In this document: in pieces, positions 53,760-62,733 of the stretch
Numbering within the stretch: position 1 is the stretch's first letter
Layout: the number at the start of each line of letters is the position of its first letter
Origin: Palaemon carinicauda
Taxonomy: Eukaryota > Arthropoda > Malacostraca > Decapoda > Palaemonidae
Direction of reading: 5' to 3'
DNA length: 64,000 nucleotides
Assembly (NCBI RefSeq): GCF_036898095.1
Contig: NC_090725.1
Span: 210,202,570 to 210,266,569, forward strand
The notes under the pieces: model-generated
Seen by the model: the letters and a program-made list of their open reading frames with translations, nothing else
What the model was told of the DNA's origin: nothing
Databases searched by the model: none
Made by a program: the position numbers and the translations under genes

Positions 53760-54834
53760 TCTTTTAGTTCCTCTACTTGCTTCGCATAGTGGCGAAAGAA
53801 CACTCTGGAAGACTTCCAGCCAGTGTATGAACGGAGATGTTCAAAATCCATGCAATTAAAGAAATTTAAGAATGAGGCAACTTTCCTCGGATCGTGACCT
53901 GCGGGTGTATTGTCAGGATCCGCTCTGCGAATAAAATATGTGATTTTTGCTCTGAGTTGATTCAGAGATAAATTTGAGCCTGATGTTTCTCCCCTGAATA
54001 GTTGACCACCCTTGAAGTCTGAAGTTCTATGAAGATAGACCTTTAGGCATTCTACTGGACATAGAGATGCATCTTCTTTCAGAGGGCAGATTCTCCCGGG
54101 ACCCCACCTGTTGGTGGGTAACTCATTCTTGGCGAGAAACGTAGGATCCGGAAACAGGTTCAGTTCTTCCCCATCCAGGAACTGAACACGACCTGCCTCT
54201 CTCGAGAGGCTACAATTTCACTAACCCTGGCCCCGGACGCGAGTGCAAATTAGGAAAATAACTTTTTGTGTCAAATCCTTTAACGCACATTCTTCATTGC
54301 TCAACAGAGAAGCGAAATGAAGAACTTGTCTAAAGACCATGAAATGGGCTTTGGAGGTGCTGAAGGTCTGAGCCTAGCACAGGCTTTCGGGACTTTATTA
54401 AAGATCTCGTTACCTAGGTCGACCTGGAAGGCATATAGAATGGGTCTTGTCAAAGCAGACTTACACGCTGAAATCGTGTTCGCTGCCAACCCTTGACCAT
54501 GGAGGTGGGGAAAAAAGATAAGCAGAAGTCTGTCAAGATCTCCTGCGGAATCTTCGCCTTGACAAAAGGCCACCCATTTTCTCCAAGATGACTCATATTG
54601 CCTTCTAGTAGATTTGCATTTATATTCCTCAATGAAGTCTATACTGGCTTTCGAAATCCCGAAACGCTTTCTCACCGCTAGGGAGAGAAAATCATGAACT
54701 GCAGGGTCCGGGTTTTCTGTAATGAAGCGCAGACAGTTGACTTCTGGACTCGCTGGGTCAGAACTGGATCTGGTAGTGGTACAAACTTCAGCTACAGTTC
54801 CAATGCCAGGAGGAACCACACGCTGTTCGGCCAC
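53760..54834 (-). pseudogene. D2 tyrosine recombinase
   Basis: This is the integrating enzyme of the element. The N-terminal half is open from 54834 to 54301: residues about 35-75 carry FITENPDPAVHDFLSLAVRK, then QYESSWRKWVAFC, and the family block GQGLAANTISACKSALTRPI. The catalytic half follows in shifted frames to about 53780: the first Arg in SGARVSEIVA, the central KNELPTN and LCPVECLKVYLHRTSDFKGG, H-x-x-R in HDPRKVASFLN, Trp in YTGWKSS and the nucleophile Tyr in VFFRHY. All four hallmark positions are therefore still present, although frameshifts near 54300 and 54200 break the protein. It has the best-preserved active-site residues of the four recombinases in the window. Confidence 0.85.
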
Positions 54835-54969
54835 TTGTGGGCCACTATTGCCGCTACCCTTTGAAGGATCTCAGTTTGTTGAGGACCCTCAACAGAAGGT
54901 TGTGAGGAGGGAACAGATAAATCTTGGACCATCTGTTCCAGTCGAGGGACATCGCGTCCACTGCTTCCG

Positions 54970-55560
54970 CTAAGGGGTCCTCGTACGGGGCACGTACAGG
55001 GGCAACTTCTTGTTGTCTTTCGTCGCAAAGAGGTCTATCTGCAGTTCTGGGACTGATTCAGAATGAAGGAGAATGATCCTGCGTCTAAGGACCATTCCGA
55101 CTCTATCGGTGTGAACCTGGATAGAGCGTCTGCTGTCACATTGCGGACTCCTTGAAGGTGAACTGCCGACAGGTACCACTTCTTCTTTTCCGCCAATCGG
55201 AAGACGGCCAACATCACCTGGTTGAGAGGTGGTGACCTCGATCCTTGTCAATTCAAGTATCTTACAACTACCTCGCTGTCTATTACCACTTTATGTGGAA
55301 CGAATGACGCGGGGATACTTTCTTTAAGGTAAGGAGCACTGCCCTAGCTTCTAGAAAGTTTTATGAGAAAGGTCTTGAATAGCCTGGACCAAGTCCCCTG
55401 GACTTTTTTCCGATGAGAGTGACCTCCCCATCCCTCCTTTGAGGCGTCTGAGTGAATCGTCACCGACGGGGGAGGTGGCTGAAGAAGAACCTGACTTCTT
55501 TAGATGTCTGGCTTGGGACCAAGGCCTGAGAAGAGTACTTAGCCGAAGCGGCTGGTCTTC
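54970..55560 (-). pseudogene. D2 RNase H domain
   Basis: Reading downward through two frames: a middle part (AVFRLAEKKKWYLSAVHLQ) followed by GVRNVTADALSRFTPIESEW, the conserved RNase H ending, and LDAGSFSFILNQSQNCR. Another frame covers the linker to the recombinase. The first catalytic aspartate region at about 55440-55540 is decayed (DASKGGMGRSLSS-like, with a frame change). It lies between RT and recombinase as in D1. No methyltransferase domain, present in some DIRS lineages, was recognised. Confidence 0.7.
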
Positions 55561-55570
55561 TCAGATCTCT

Positions 55571-56560
55571 TCACGCGTTTGATGCATAACTTCTCCAAAC
55601 TCCGATTGCATCCTTTAGCTGTGCTCTTAGCACTGGGTCTGTCACCGAAGCAAACTGGAGAGAGCGCAGTACTCTCTCCTGCTCGTGTCTTGATATCCTT
55701 TCGGAATCTTGAAGTCTCTTGACAGAACCCGCTATCTCCTTCCTTTTCTTCGCTGGGGTGGAGAAACGGTGTGACAAAAGGTCCCAGTGGATCTTAGCCA
55801 CTGGAACTTTTGAGATGGAGAAAGTCGAGACTTTTTCTGTTGATCTTGAAGCCTAGGTACTCTAGGAACTGGATCACTGACTGGAAGCCTGCAAGCATTC
55901 TGTCTCGGATGCTGCCCACACCAACCAGTCGTCCAGGTAGGCTACTACCTGAATTCCCTTTAGGCGAAATTGTTTGAGAGCTACGCTCGCAAGCTTCGTA
56001 AAAATCCTTGGGGCTATGTTTAGCCCGAATGGCATGGCTCCGAAGGCGTATAGTCTTCGCTGTAGCCTGAACCCTAGGTAGGGGGAGAGTCGATGGCTAA
56101 TTGGAATGTGCCAGTAGGCATCTGACAAGTCTATAGAGACGGAATATGCCCTCTTGGGCAGTAAGGTCCTTATGTGTTGCAGTGTTAGCATTTTGAATTT
56201 GCAATTCACTATGAACTTGTTAAGTGGCGACAAGTCCAGAATGACTCTGAGCTTTTCCGAGTCTTTCTTGGGAACACAAAACAGCCTCCCTTAGAAATTG
56301 ATGGGCTTCACCCTTTTTCTCCAACCGTTCTTGAACGTACTCCTCCATAACGGGGGTGGAGTGTTGGAAAAACCGAAGGTACGGGGGTGGAGTGCTGTAC
56401 CAGCTCCCGCCCAATCCATTCTTGAGTAGGCTGTGGGCCCAGGGATCGAAGGTCCACCGATCCCGAAATTTCAGAAGTCTCCCTCCTACCGGTATCACCT
56501 CACTTGGACTGCCGTCCTGAGGTCTTGCCTTCCTGACCACGACCACCCCTGAATCCCCTT
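55571..56560 (-). pseudogene. D2 reverse transcriptase
   Basis: The RT starts around 56560 (WTFDPWAHSLLKNGLGGSW), passes a frame change near 56250, and is then open from 56233 to 55874: MSPLNKFIVNCKFKMLTLQH, YSVSIDLSDAYWHIPIS (motif A aspartate), FGAMPFGLNIAPRIFTK (motif B) and VVAYLDDWLVWAAS (motif C, both aspartates intact). The thumb/connection follows at 55801-55571: RKEIAGSVKRLQDSER, then QFASVTDPVLRAQLKD. The catalytic residues are intact while the full frame is not. Compared with D1, motif A and C are better preserved. Confidence 0.9.
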
Positions 56561-57990
56561 CCCCTTGAGGGGCGTCTAGACGAGCCTCTGGCTGCTCCTC
56601 TAGGCTTTGCTCGGAAGGAAGTAGACTGCCCTTCGAACGCTGGGGTGAATGCCGTGGACTGTGTCGACACGGCCTGGGGTACCCACTGAAAGGTGGTCGG
56701 GGTTTGTGCCACGATCTGGGGCACTGGGGGCAATGGCAATTGCAGTTGCTGTTGCTGTCTAAGAGGCTTGGCTGGCCGAGACGGTAGCCTAGTCCTCATA
56801 GTCTTCCTCTTTGGATGAGGACCCTCATCCGGGGAAGACTTTCTTTTGATAGCCAGGTCCCACTTCTGGAGAAGGTTTCTATTCTCCATGGTGGCTTTAT
56901 CAAAAACTTCTTTGACCAAGTCGGTAGGGAAAAAGGTCTTTTCCCCAAATGTTGGAGGAGATTAGTTTCTTTAGCTCGTGCCTCACTGTAGCCGAGGTAA
57001 ACACGAACTCCCTACAAGCTCTCCTTGCCTTGACGAAGCCATAAAGGTCCTTCGTCACTGTGGCCAGATGAGGCTTGGCCACTACCATGAACATTTCATG
57101 GACCTTGGGGTCACTTGCCATCGTCTCGAGAGTAGTCTGAAGAGACATTGAGGCAGTCAGTCTTTCTTTTGTATCGAACTCACTTCGCAAAAGAAAGTCA
57201 GACAGCTTAGGGAGGTCCTTGCCGAACTGACGTCCGGCAATATCAGCCTCCAACTTTCCCACTTAGAACGTAAGATGGACGTCCTTCCAATCTTTGTGGT
57301 CCATAGGCAGGGCCAGCGACAAGGGTTTACACTCCTCTAGGGAGGGGCAAGACTTGCCGGCCTCGATTGCTTTTAGTACAGCCAGAAACCCTTTCTGTAA
57401 AAGGGGGAAGGCTCTAGTAGGCGAGGACACAAAGGAAGGGAGCTTCCTATTCAATGCAGCTACCTTTGAGTTAGAGAAGCCCCTCTCTTTCATCGAAGAT
57501 GAAAGTAGAGCTTGAGCCTTAGCATGGTCATCACTATGACCTCCTTCGGCTCTGCCTCCTCCTTTGAAGCTGGTTCCTTCCTCAGCCGGACATAACAGTC
57601 CGGATATGATGCCTTGCTGGGCCAGAATTCCACCCTCCAGGGGAACTGAGCCCAGCATATCCGAGATGACGATCTTTCCAGTCGTCATCGACATGTGCTC
57701 AGCATACCTCCATGGGTTAGCATCCGAGCACAAAGGAAGGTCTTTCACATTGAGCTTTTCTGGGGCCCATATGATTCTGCAAGGCACTGCATTCGCAGTT
57801 CCATTGCAGCCGCCTTCTCCTGATTCTCCTTCTGCATTTGTTGGATCATTCCAACAATAGAAGAGAGGGCCTGTCCCAGCTCTACTGGGAGACCAGCCGA
57901 TGTAGAGGGACTTGAACTTCATCCTGGGCTTCTGCAAGGAGGTCTTCCTCCTGACACCCGTCCACATCAGATATCCTGTCATTTAGCTGG
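56500..57990 (-). pseudogene. D2 gag-like protein
   Basis: The D2 ORF1 is in three frames or segments. 57982-57263 has PCRIIWAPEKLNVKDLPL, NPWRYAEHMSMTTGKIVISD and PSLEECKPLSLALPMDHKDW; its last codon is TAA where D1 has Ser, so one base change separates it from the next segment. 57262-56900 has FLLRSEFDTKERLTASMSLQ, KDLYGFVKARRACREFVFTS and LKKLISSNIWGK. 56919-56500 is Gln/Pro-rich and ends in an Arg/Gly-rich tail (PSRGRGFRGGRGQEGK) that could bind nucleic acid. There is no catalytic domain. D1 aligns along the first two segments. Confidence 0.8.
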
Positions 57991-58228
57991 ATGTCTTGCA
58001 TCGCGACCGCGACTTCAGCATCCACCTGGATCTGAACTTAGGGGATCTCCTCTTGAGGCTGGGGAATCACTGCATCAGCTGATGCCTTAGGGAAGAGATA
58101 CGCCCTCATCTTCTCACTTGGAAGATAAGGGCCAGAAGTGTACTTTTGGAAGCCCCTTACCCAGGTACGAAGCTTCTTCCTAGCTATTTAAATGTCTCAT
58201 TAATCAGGTTAGTGCACACAGTACATAC

Positions 58229-58357
58229 CTGAGGGTCCCAATACCGGAGATCATCCTTGGAGACAGCGTATGCTGCGTGTCTCCTACAAAACTCATGTCC
58301 GCAGAGGTTCTTGCTGCTGACATTGCAGAAAGCACTTCCCCACTTCGGAGTGTCCTT
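58229..58357 (-). pseudogene. D2 gag N-terminal Cys-rich candidate exon
   Basis: A 129-base, 43-codon block bounded by a strong acceptor (CTTCTCTTTACAG, ending at 58358) and a strong donor (CAG|GTATGTAC at 58229/58228). It encodes KDTPKWGSAFCNVSSKNLC, then GHEFCRRHAAYAVSKDDLRY and WDPQ. The spaced Cys and His residues match the Cys-rich segment of D1 at 2828-3060, which has the same kind of acceptor. The block is exactly a multiple of three, so it could be spliced in without a frame shift. That the element has an intron here is inference from the splice signals alone. Confidence 0.5.
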
Positions 58358-58756
58358 CTGTAAAGAGAAGAAATTTCCATGAGTATCAAGTGAACTATGT
58401 ATCACTGGATATGCATAGTATAGCATAACAATTCAGAAATTAAAGACACACACTTGTGTTTCCCTCACAACCCATTGCTGCAGCCTTCCAGATAATAAAA
58501 TCAAAATGGTTTATCTCTACTAGAGTAACCAGTGCAAAGTTTCCAGAGGAAACAGGTGGAGCTCACACCTAGGCAATGATTTTAAAATCCGGGATAATAG
58601 ACAGGGAAGAACTCTGCTTCTTGTCTGAAGGCAACAGCAAAGGGCCGTGCAAGAAAACACAATAGTGTTAGAAGATACAGTGCTGTACCTAAACTTTTAC
58701 TATAGTTTTCTTCTTACTGTATATGCTATACAGAAGAATACTAGTACAGTATAGGA

Positions 58757-59420
58757 GGATGTGTGCCGGCCTGCCTTTGCCGGCCGGCACACACCACAAT
58801 TAGCTTTAAAGTATACTACTTAACAGCTATAGGGCGGCAGCCCTCTGGTTCAAATGCCTGTGCTGGCGGCAGCAGCTGCCGGCCAGCAACAGCCAGTGTT
58901 GGCCGGCAATGATTGCCGGCCAGCAACTACACAAGGTAGTACCCAGCTGCCGGCCACACTCTTGGTGACCGGCAGACAAGGACTGACATAAGCCGGCCGG
59001 CAAAGGTACAAGACCGATGCCAGCCGGCAGCAAAAGAACCAGAAGACTACACCTGCCCGGCTGCCGGCCTCATAGGCCGGCAGCCGGGACAGGTACAGCA
59101 CTAGAAGAAAATAGAATGGATGCCGGGATAAGAGTGTACACAACCCCCCAAGCCCGGCAACCGAAAGAGTGCATATAAGGAAGGGGAGAAACTTAATTCA
59201 GGCTTCCTTGATCAATGCCGTCCGGCTCTGCCGGCAGGCATGGATGAGGGACCAAGAGAGGTCCGGGCAGCACTCGAAAACATAAGACCCTTGCCGTCCA
59301 GCATCTCTGCCGGCCGGCAATGGGCTTAGTCAATTCCACATCCCAACCTATACTAGGTCCAGAAGTAGAATGACATACAGTACAGTAATACCCCTGCCGG
59401 CCAGCTCTGCCGGCCGGCAA
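58757..59420 (-). promoter_or_regulatory. D2 leader with dense GCCGGC palindromes
   Basis: By my count about 18 GCCGGC hexamers occur in roughly 660 bases, several as overlapping GCCGGCCGGC pairs, surrounded by CTGCCGGC and GCCGGCAG. The rest of the window contains almost none. Base composition is far more GC- and CpG-rich than the flanking DNA. The position, between the 5' inverted repeat and gag, is where a promoter or packaging signal would be expected in a retroelement. Function is not known; open frames across it are created by the repeats and are not reported as genes. Confidence 0.6.
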
Positions 59421-59459
59421 GGTACAGTACAGTAATGGCTAGGCCATTACGGAGATAGA

Positions 59460-60560
59460 GGGGGAAGGGACAAGAGGGTCCTGCCAACCTTGCTTTAGTG
59501 ACAGATCACCCGCAGCCAAGAACTTTGTCTTAGCCTAAGGGAGATCTAAGGGAAAGGGCCAGCACAGTAGTATAATACCTGCCAGCTTCCAGAGCACCAA
59601 AGCAAGGAAGGCGTTGCTACTCCCAAGGGAAGATTTTATCCTCCCCGAGAACAGCAACAGGACTTAGTCTGGTCGATCACACAAGAAGGAATCATAACTA
59701 CAGAAACCTTCGATAGTGACCTAAGGGAGCTAAGCTCCCTTTGTAAGTGTTAGGTCAGCGAGGGAGACTCTGCCCCAAGCCAGACAACACGGACTCAGAC
59801 TAAAAACTCTGTTGTTCTGTCCCTCTTTGAACCAGACTCTGCTGGAACAGGAAGGTACAGTAACACCCTAGTATAGTTTTATCGAAAATAAATTCGGAAA
59901 AAACCACTTAGGGATAAGCCCAAGGCTTAAACAGAGGGAAAGGGATTGCATACCTTCTCCGAAGAAAAGAAAGCAACCGGGGAGTATAATAAAGTATACT
60001 AAGGCTCCATAAGCAATTAGCCTAGGCACCAAGAGAATCGATTACCTGATTCACCGAAACTCTCACGTATACAATCTTGGAAATATTCCACACAGTCTAA
60101 AATGTATAAAATATAGCCTAAAGCTTCAATAAAATTTTAATTACACTCGGAAAAACCAAAATCATGCATTAAGTACTAGGACCAAACGACTAGGCTACAT
60201 GGCCTAGCGTAGGCCAGAATGGCGAATACTTCGCCAAATAATACTAAGCACGAAAGGAAATCCTATGTAAAGCTAAATAGCTAAAATTTATTAAGCAAAA
60301 CAACCAGGAATGTCACTCTGACTAACTAATTTATACCTAGCGAGTGACAGTGTCCAGGACACCTCTGGTAGGCTACGGCTCTTGTATCAAAGATTAATCC
60401 TATTAATCACTCAAAATTTTACCAAGAGCCTACATTTATACATAACAGACACTATACTCAACTTATCCGAGGTCAACGAAGACGAAGAAGCCATGAAAAG
60501 CTGAATAAATCCAAGATTTGCGAGAAAAACAGGAAAAAACACCGAGTTGTTAAGCTACGC
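59460..60560 (-). other. D2 5' leader, no ORF recognised
   Basis: Between the GCCGGC block and the right terminal repeat lies 1.1 kb of moderately AT-rich sequence without a supportable gene. It may contain the transcription start. Confidence 0.4.
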
Positions 60561-60564
60561 AAAA

Positions 60565-60905
60565 AGGAATACAGATGGCGCCAGGATTGGCGCCAGGCAC
60601 GCATACGAATCGGGGGATAGGGAAGCCTTGGGAGCGGCTCCCCTTTTTCTTTCCCGAATTCGTATCTCGTCAATCTCCCTCCTACGAGACGAATCTCTGT
60701 TCAGGTCGTAGATTGCCATGTGACGTGTCTAGAATACGTCCTCTGATATGTCGCGATATCCCTTTCACGAGGGATACTCGCTCCAGGAGTTAGAATTCTG
60801 GTACCTTAAGGTAAATTCTCTGGGAATATCGCCGTAGTTGTAATATACCCTAGGAAGCTACCCTATAGGAACTTCCATCAGGACGACATGGCTTGAGCCC
60901 AAAAA
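60565..60905. repeat. D2 right (5') inverted terminal repeat
   Basis: It starts at AGGAATACAGATGGCGCC and includes GGCGCCAGGATTGGCGCC (a short palindromic pair). It matches the left repeat in inverse almost base for base up to CCATCAGGACGACATGGCT, then ends TGAGCCCAAAAA. The outer 15 bases differ from the left repeat and instead match the second half of the ICR. Confidence 0.9.
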
Positions 60906-61116
60906 TGTACTTACACTGCCATGTTAGTTTTTCTCCCGATGTTATTTTGTATTTTGTTAATGCTATGTGGGTATAAATGTCTGATCGTCCTATGTCTTTG
61001 GTTGTGATGTACTGTATAGGTACATAAAAAATGCTGAAACCTGATTGGTTGTTTTGTTTCCAGATTGTCCAATTAACTGCAATTTTGGAATTCATACGTC
61101 CTTCTAAAATCAGTAC

Positions 61117-61296
61117 TTGCAGTTGACTGTCATGGATTTCGTTGTGCAGACGTGTAATAGCTTTTCCTCTTCATATTTTGACGTTATTAACCAGTTTCAT
61201 GGACATTACCATGAAACTCCAGAAGTGGTAAATAGGCTTCTGTGCGAACATTCAGTGCTACCTAATAGTATAAAGTGTCCCAAGGATAATTCTGGT
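61117..61296 (+). CDS. Possible first exon of an IS1016/Merlin-like transposase
   Basis: The open frame from ATG 61117 runs into GGTAAGGATT at about 61293-61302, a good splice donor. The peptide includes INQFHGHYHETPEVV and NRLLCEHSVLPNSIKCPKD, which recalls the start of invertebrate IS1016/Merlin-type (ISXO2-like) transposases, where a 'LC-x-x-x-x-LLP-x-x-x-x-CP-x-C' pattern introduces a zinc-ribbon. The second Cys of CP-x-C is not present here. No catalytic part follows in the next kilobase. The similarity is short and from memory. Confidence 0.35.
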
Positions 61297-61324
61297 AAGG
61301 ATTTATTTGTGATTTACTTGTAGT

Positions 61325-61520
61325 TTGTGATCTGGAAAGGGGTGTTTAGGGGTCTTTCCCCCCTTGGCTAAGTCTGTAATCTAGGAACGGGGTCCGGGAT
61401 CTTACCCTCGGCTAGGTCTGTGACCTGGGAAGGGGGTTCCGCAAAACCCCCGGCTAGGTCTGTAACCTGGGAACTACAAGGTTAGGTTAGGTGGGTTTGT
61501 TAGGCTCTGTGACCTGTTGA
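61325..61520 (+). repeat. Short tandem repeat, about 45-50 bp units
   Basis: Four to five diverged units share GGCTAGGTCTGTAACCTGGG with G-rich ends: at about 61325, 61370, 61415, 61460 and a partial one at 61505. Between the last units is GGTTAGGTTAGGT. Confidence 0.7.
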
Positions 61521-61529
61521 AAATCTCGA

Positions 61530-62730
61530 AAGCGTTTAATAATCACGTTTTGTCCTGTTTTCGTACACCCAAAGCGAGGTTCCCACCTGTGTCTGTCGGG
61601 AAGGGGGGTGTCCATAACGGTAGAACGGCTCATTTGCATTGGAAATAAAGGTCAAATTCGTCGAAAACACTATTTAAACTAAATAATATAAATTTTCTTA
61701 TCGTATGTCAGAGTTTGGTTTAAACTGTAATTTTACCGTCTTTTGCAACAAAGTTTGATCTCTTGCGTTCCATTATGCTGTTAAAAAAATGTATAGAAGT
61801 AGGTTACAACTGTTGGGAAATCGGTTACATAAAACCGGACATTAGTACAGAAAAAGTAGAATACTGGTCAGTTATTTAAATAAAGATGGTGTTCATATTC
61901 AAGTATAAAATCTAGGTTAAATTAGCTATTTGTGTGGGAAACGAATGTTATTACTGTTGTGCTTCGACTGAAATAAGTTTAGCTATCGGAGTAACGATAA
62001 CAATTATAGTCCATGGGCCAGAAAGTGAAACCCTCCCCCCCCCCCCAGGGAATTTTCACAACCCCCCTAGTTTTCTTCCTTATGGTGTCCTTTATGCATA
62101 TCCGGGTGTTTCCAAACACATAACTGTGGCAAAAAGGCATAATTATCACTTTTTGTACAAACCGCACGCCAAATTTTCACATTTTCAGCCGCACTGACTT
62201 TGTGTCACTTTATTGGCTCTAACTTCCTTAATATCCGAACTAAGTGAACATTTTTGGTACTAACATAATGCTAAGACCAAGAGCTACACAATGGTATATA
62301 ATTATGTCCATAATTAATTATTAATACGTATTCCAGGGCCATTATTGTATCCCTTACCCTTAATTCTTGTTCAAAAATGGGCACGTGTAACTAGTTGCTA
62401 CTGATACTGATGAAGTTGTTGAGGCATTTGGTTACATTTCTGTATTTGATTTTGTACATAATCTTATTTAGAATATTGCATATCAGTTTCGTTCACTAAT
62501 TTCCCAAAATATATGAAGTAAGTGACAATAATCAATTGATTGTATAATGGCCACATATTACCAGCAATACCCACTTTTCTCCGTAACTGTAAATTGTTAC
62601 ATAACTGCACCATTTTGGTGTCAATAGATAGCAATATATTCTCCAGCTTTGTGAAATTGGTTCTGTGCATAAATTATGATGCATTTGCATTTCAGGCAAA
62701 GGATCCAATATTAACTGGTGATAATTAGTC
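61530..62730. other. No gene seen; C homopolymer
   Basis: No coding motif was found. There is a run of about 13 C residues at 62035-62047. Confidence 0.5.
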
Positions 62731-62733
62731 AGC

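Larger units (their letters stand above)
52264..60905 (-). mobile_element. DIRS-like retrotransposon D2, structurally complete
   Basis: An 8.6-kb element read from high to low coordinate: right inverted repeat (60905-60565), GC-rich leader with many GCCGGC sites, possible Cys-rich first exon, gag, reverse transcriptase, RNase H, tyrosine recombinase, ICR (52812-52708), left inverted repeat (52635-52264). The two terminal repeats are almost identical over more than 300 bases; a stretch of 72 codons is the same in both. Flanking host sequence shows no target duplication, as expected for recombinase-mediated insertion. Coding regions carry several stops (for example a TAA where D1 has Ser at 57263), so this copy looks inactive despite the nearly identical ends, which suggest a fairly recent insertion. 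DIRS elements are known to be widespread in decapods. Confidence 0.9.

Noticed and set aside
58827..59420. Short Cys/Pro/Ala-rich open frames across the GCCGGC block
   Set aside because: They arise from translation of the GC-rich repeats and have no D1 counterpart.
61485..61510. Interstitial arthropod telomere repeat (GGTTA)n
   Set aside because: Only two to three imperfect units are present, which is within chance for this G/T-rich tandem repeat.
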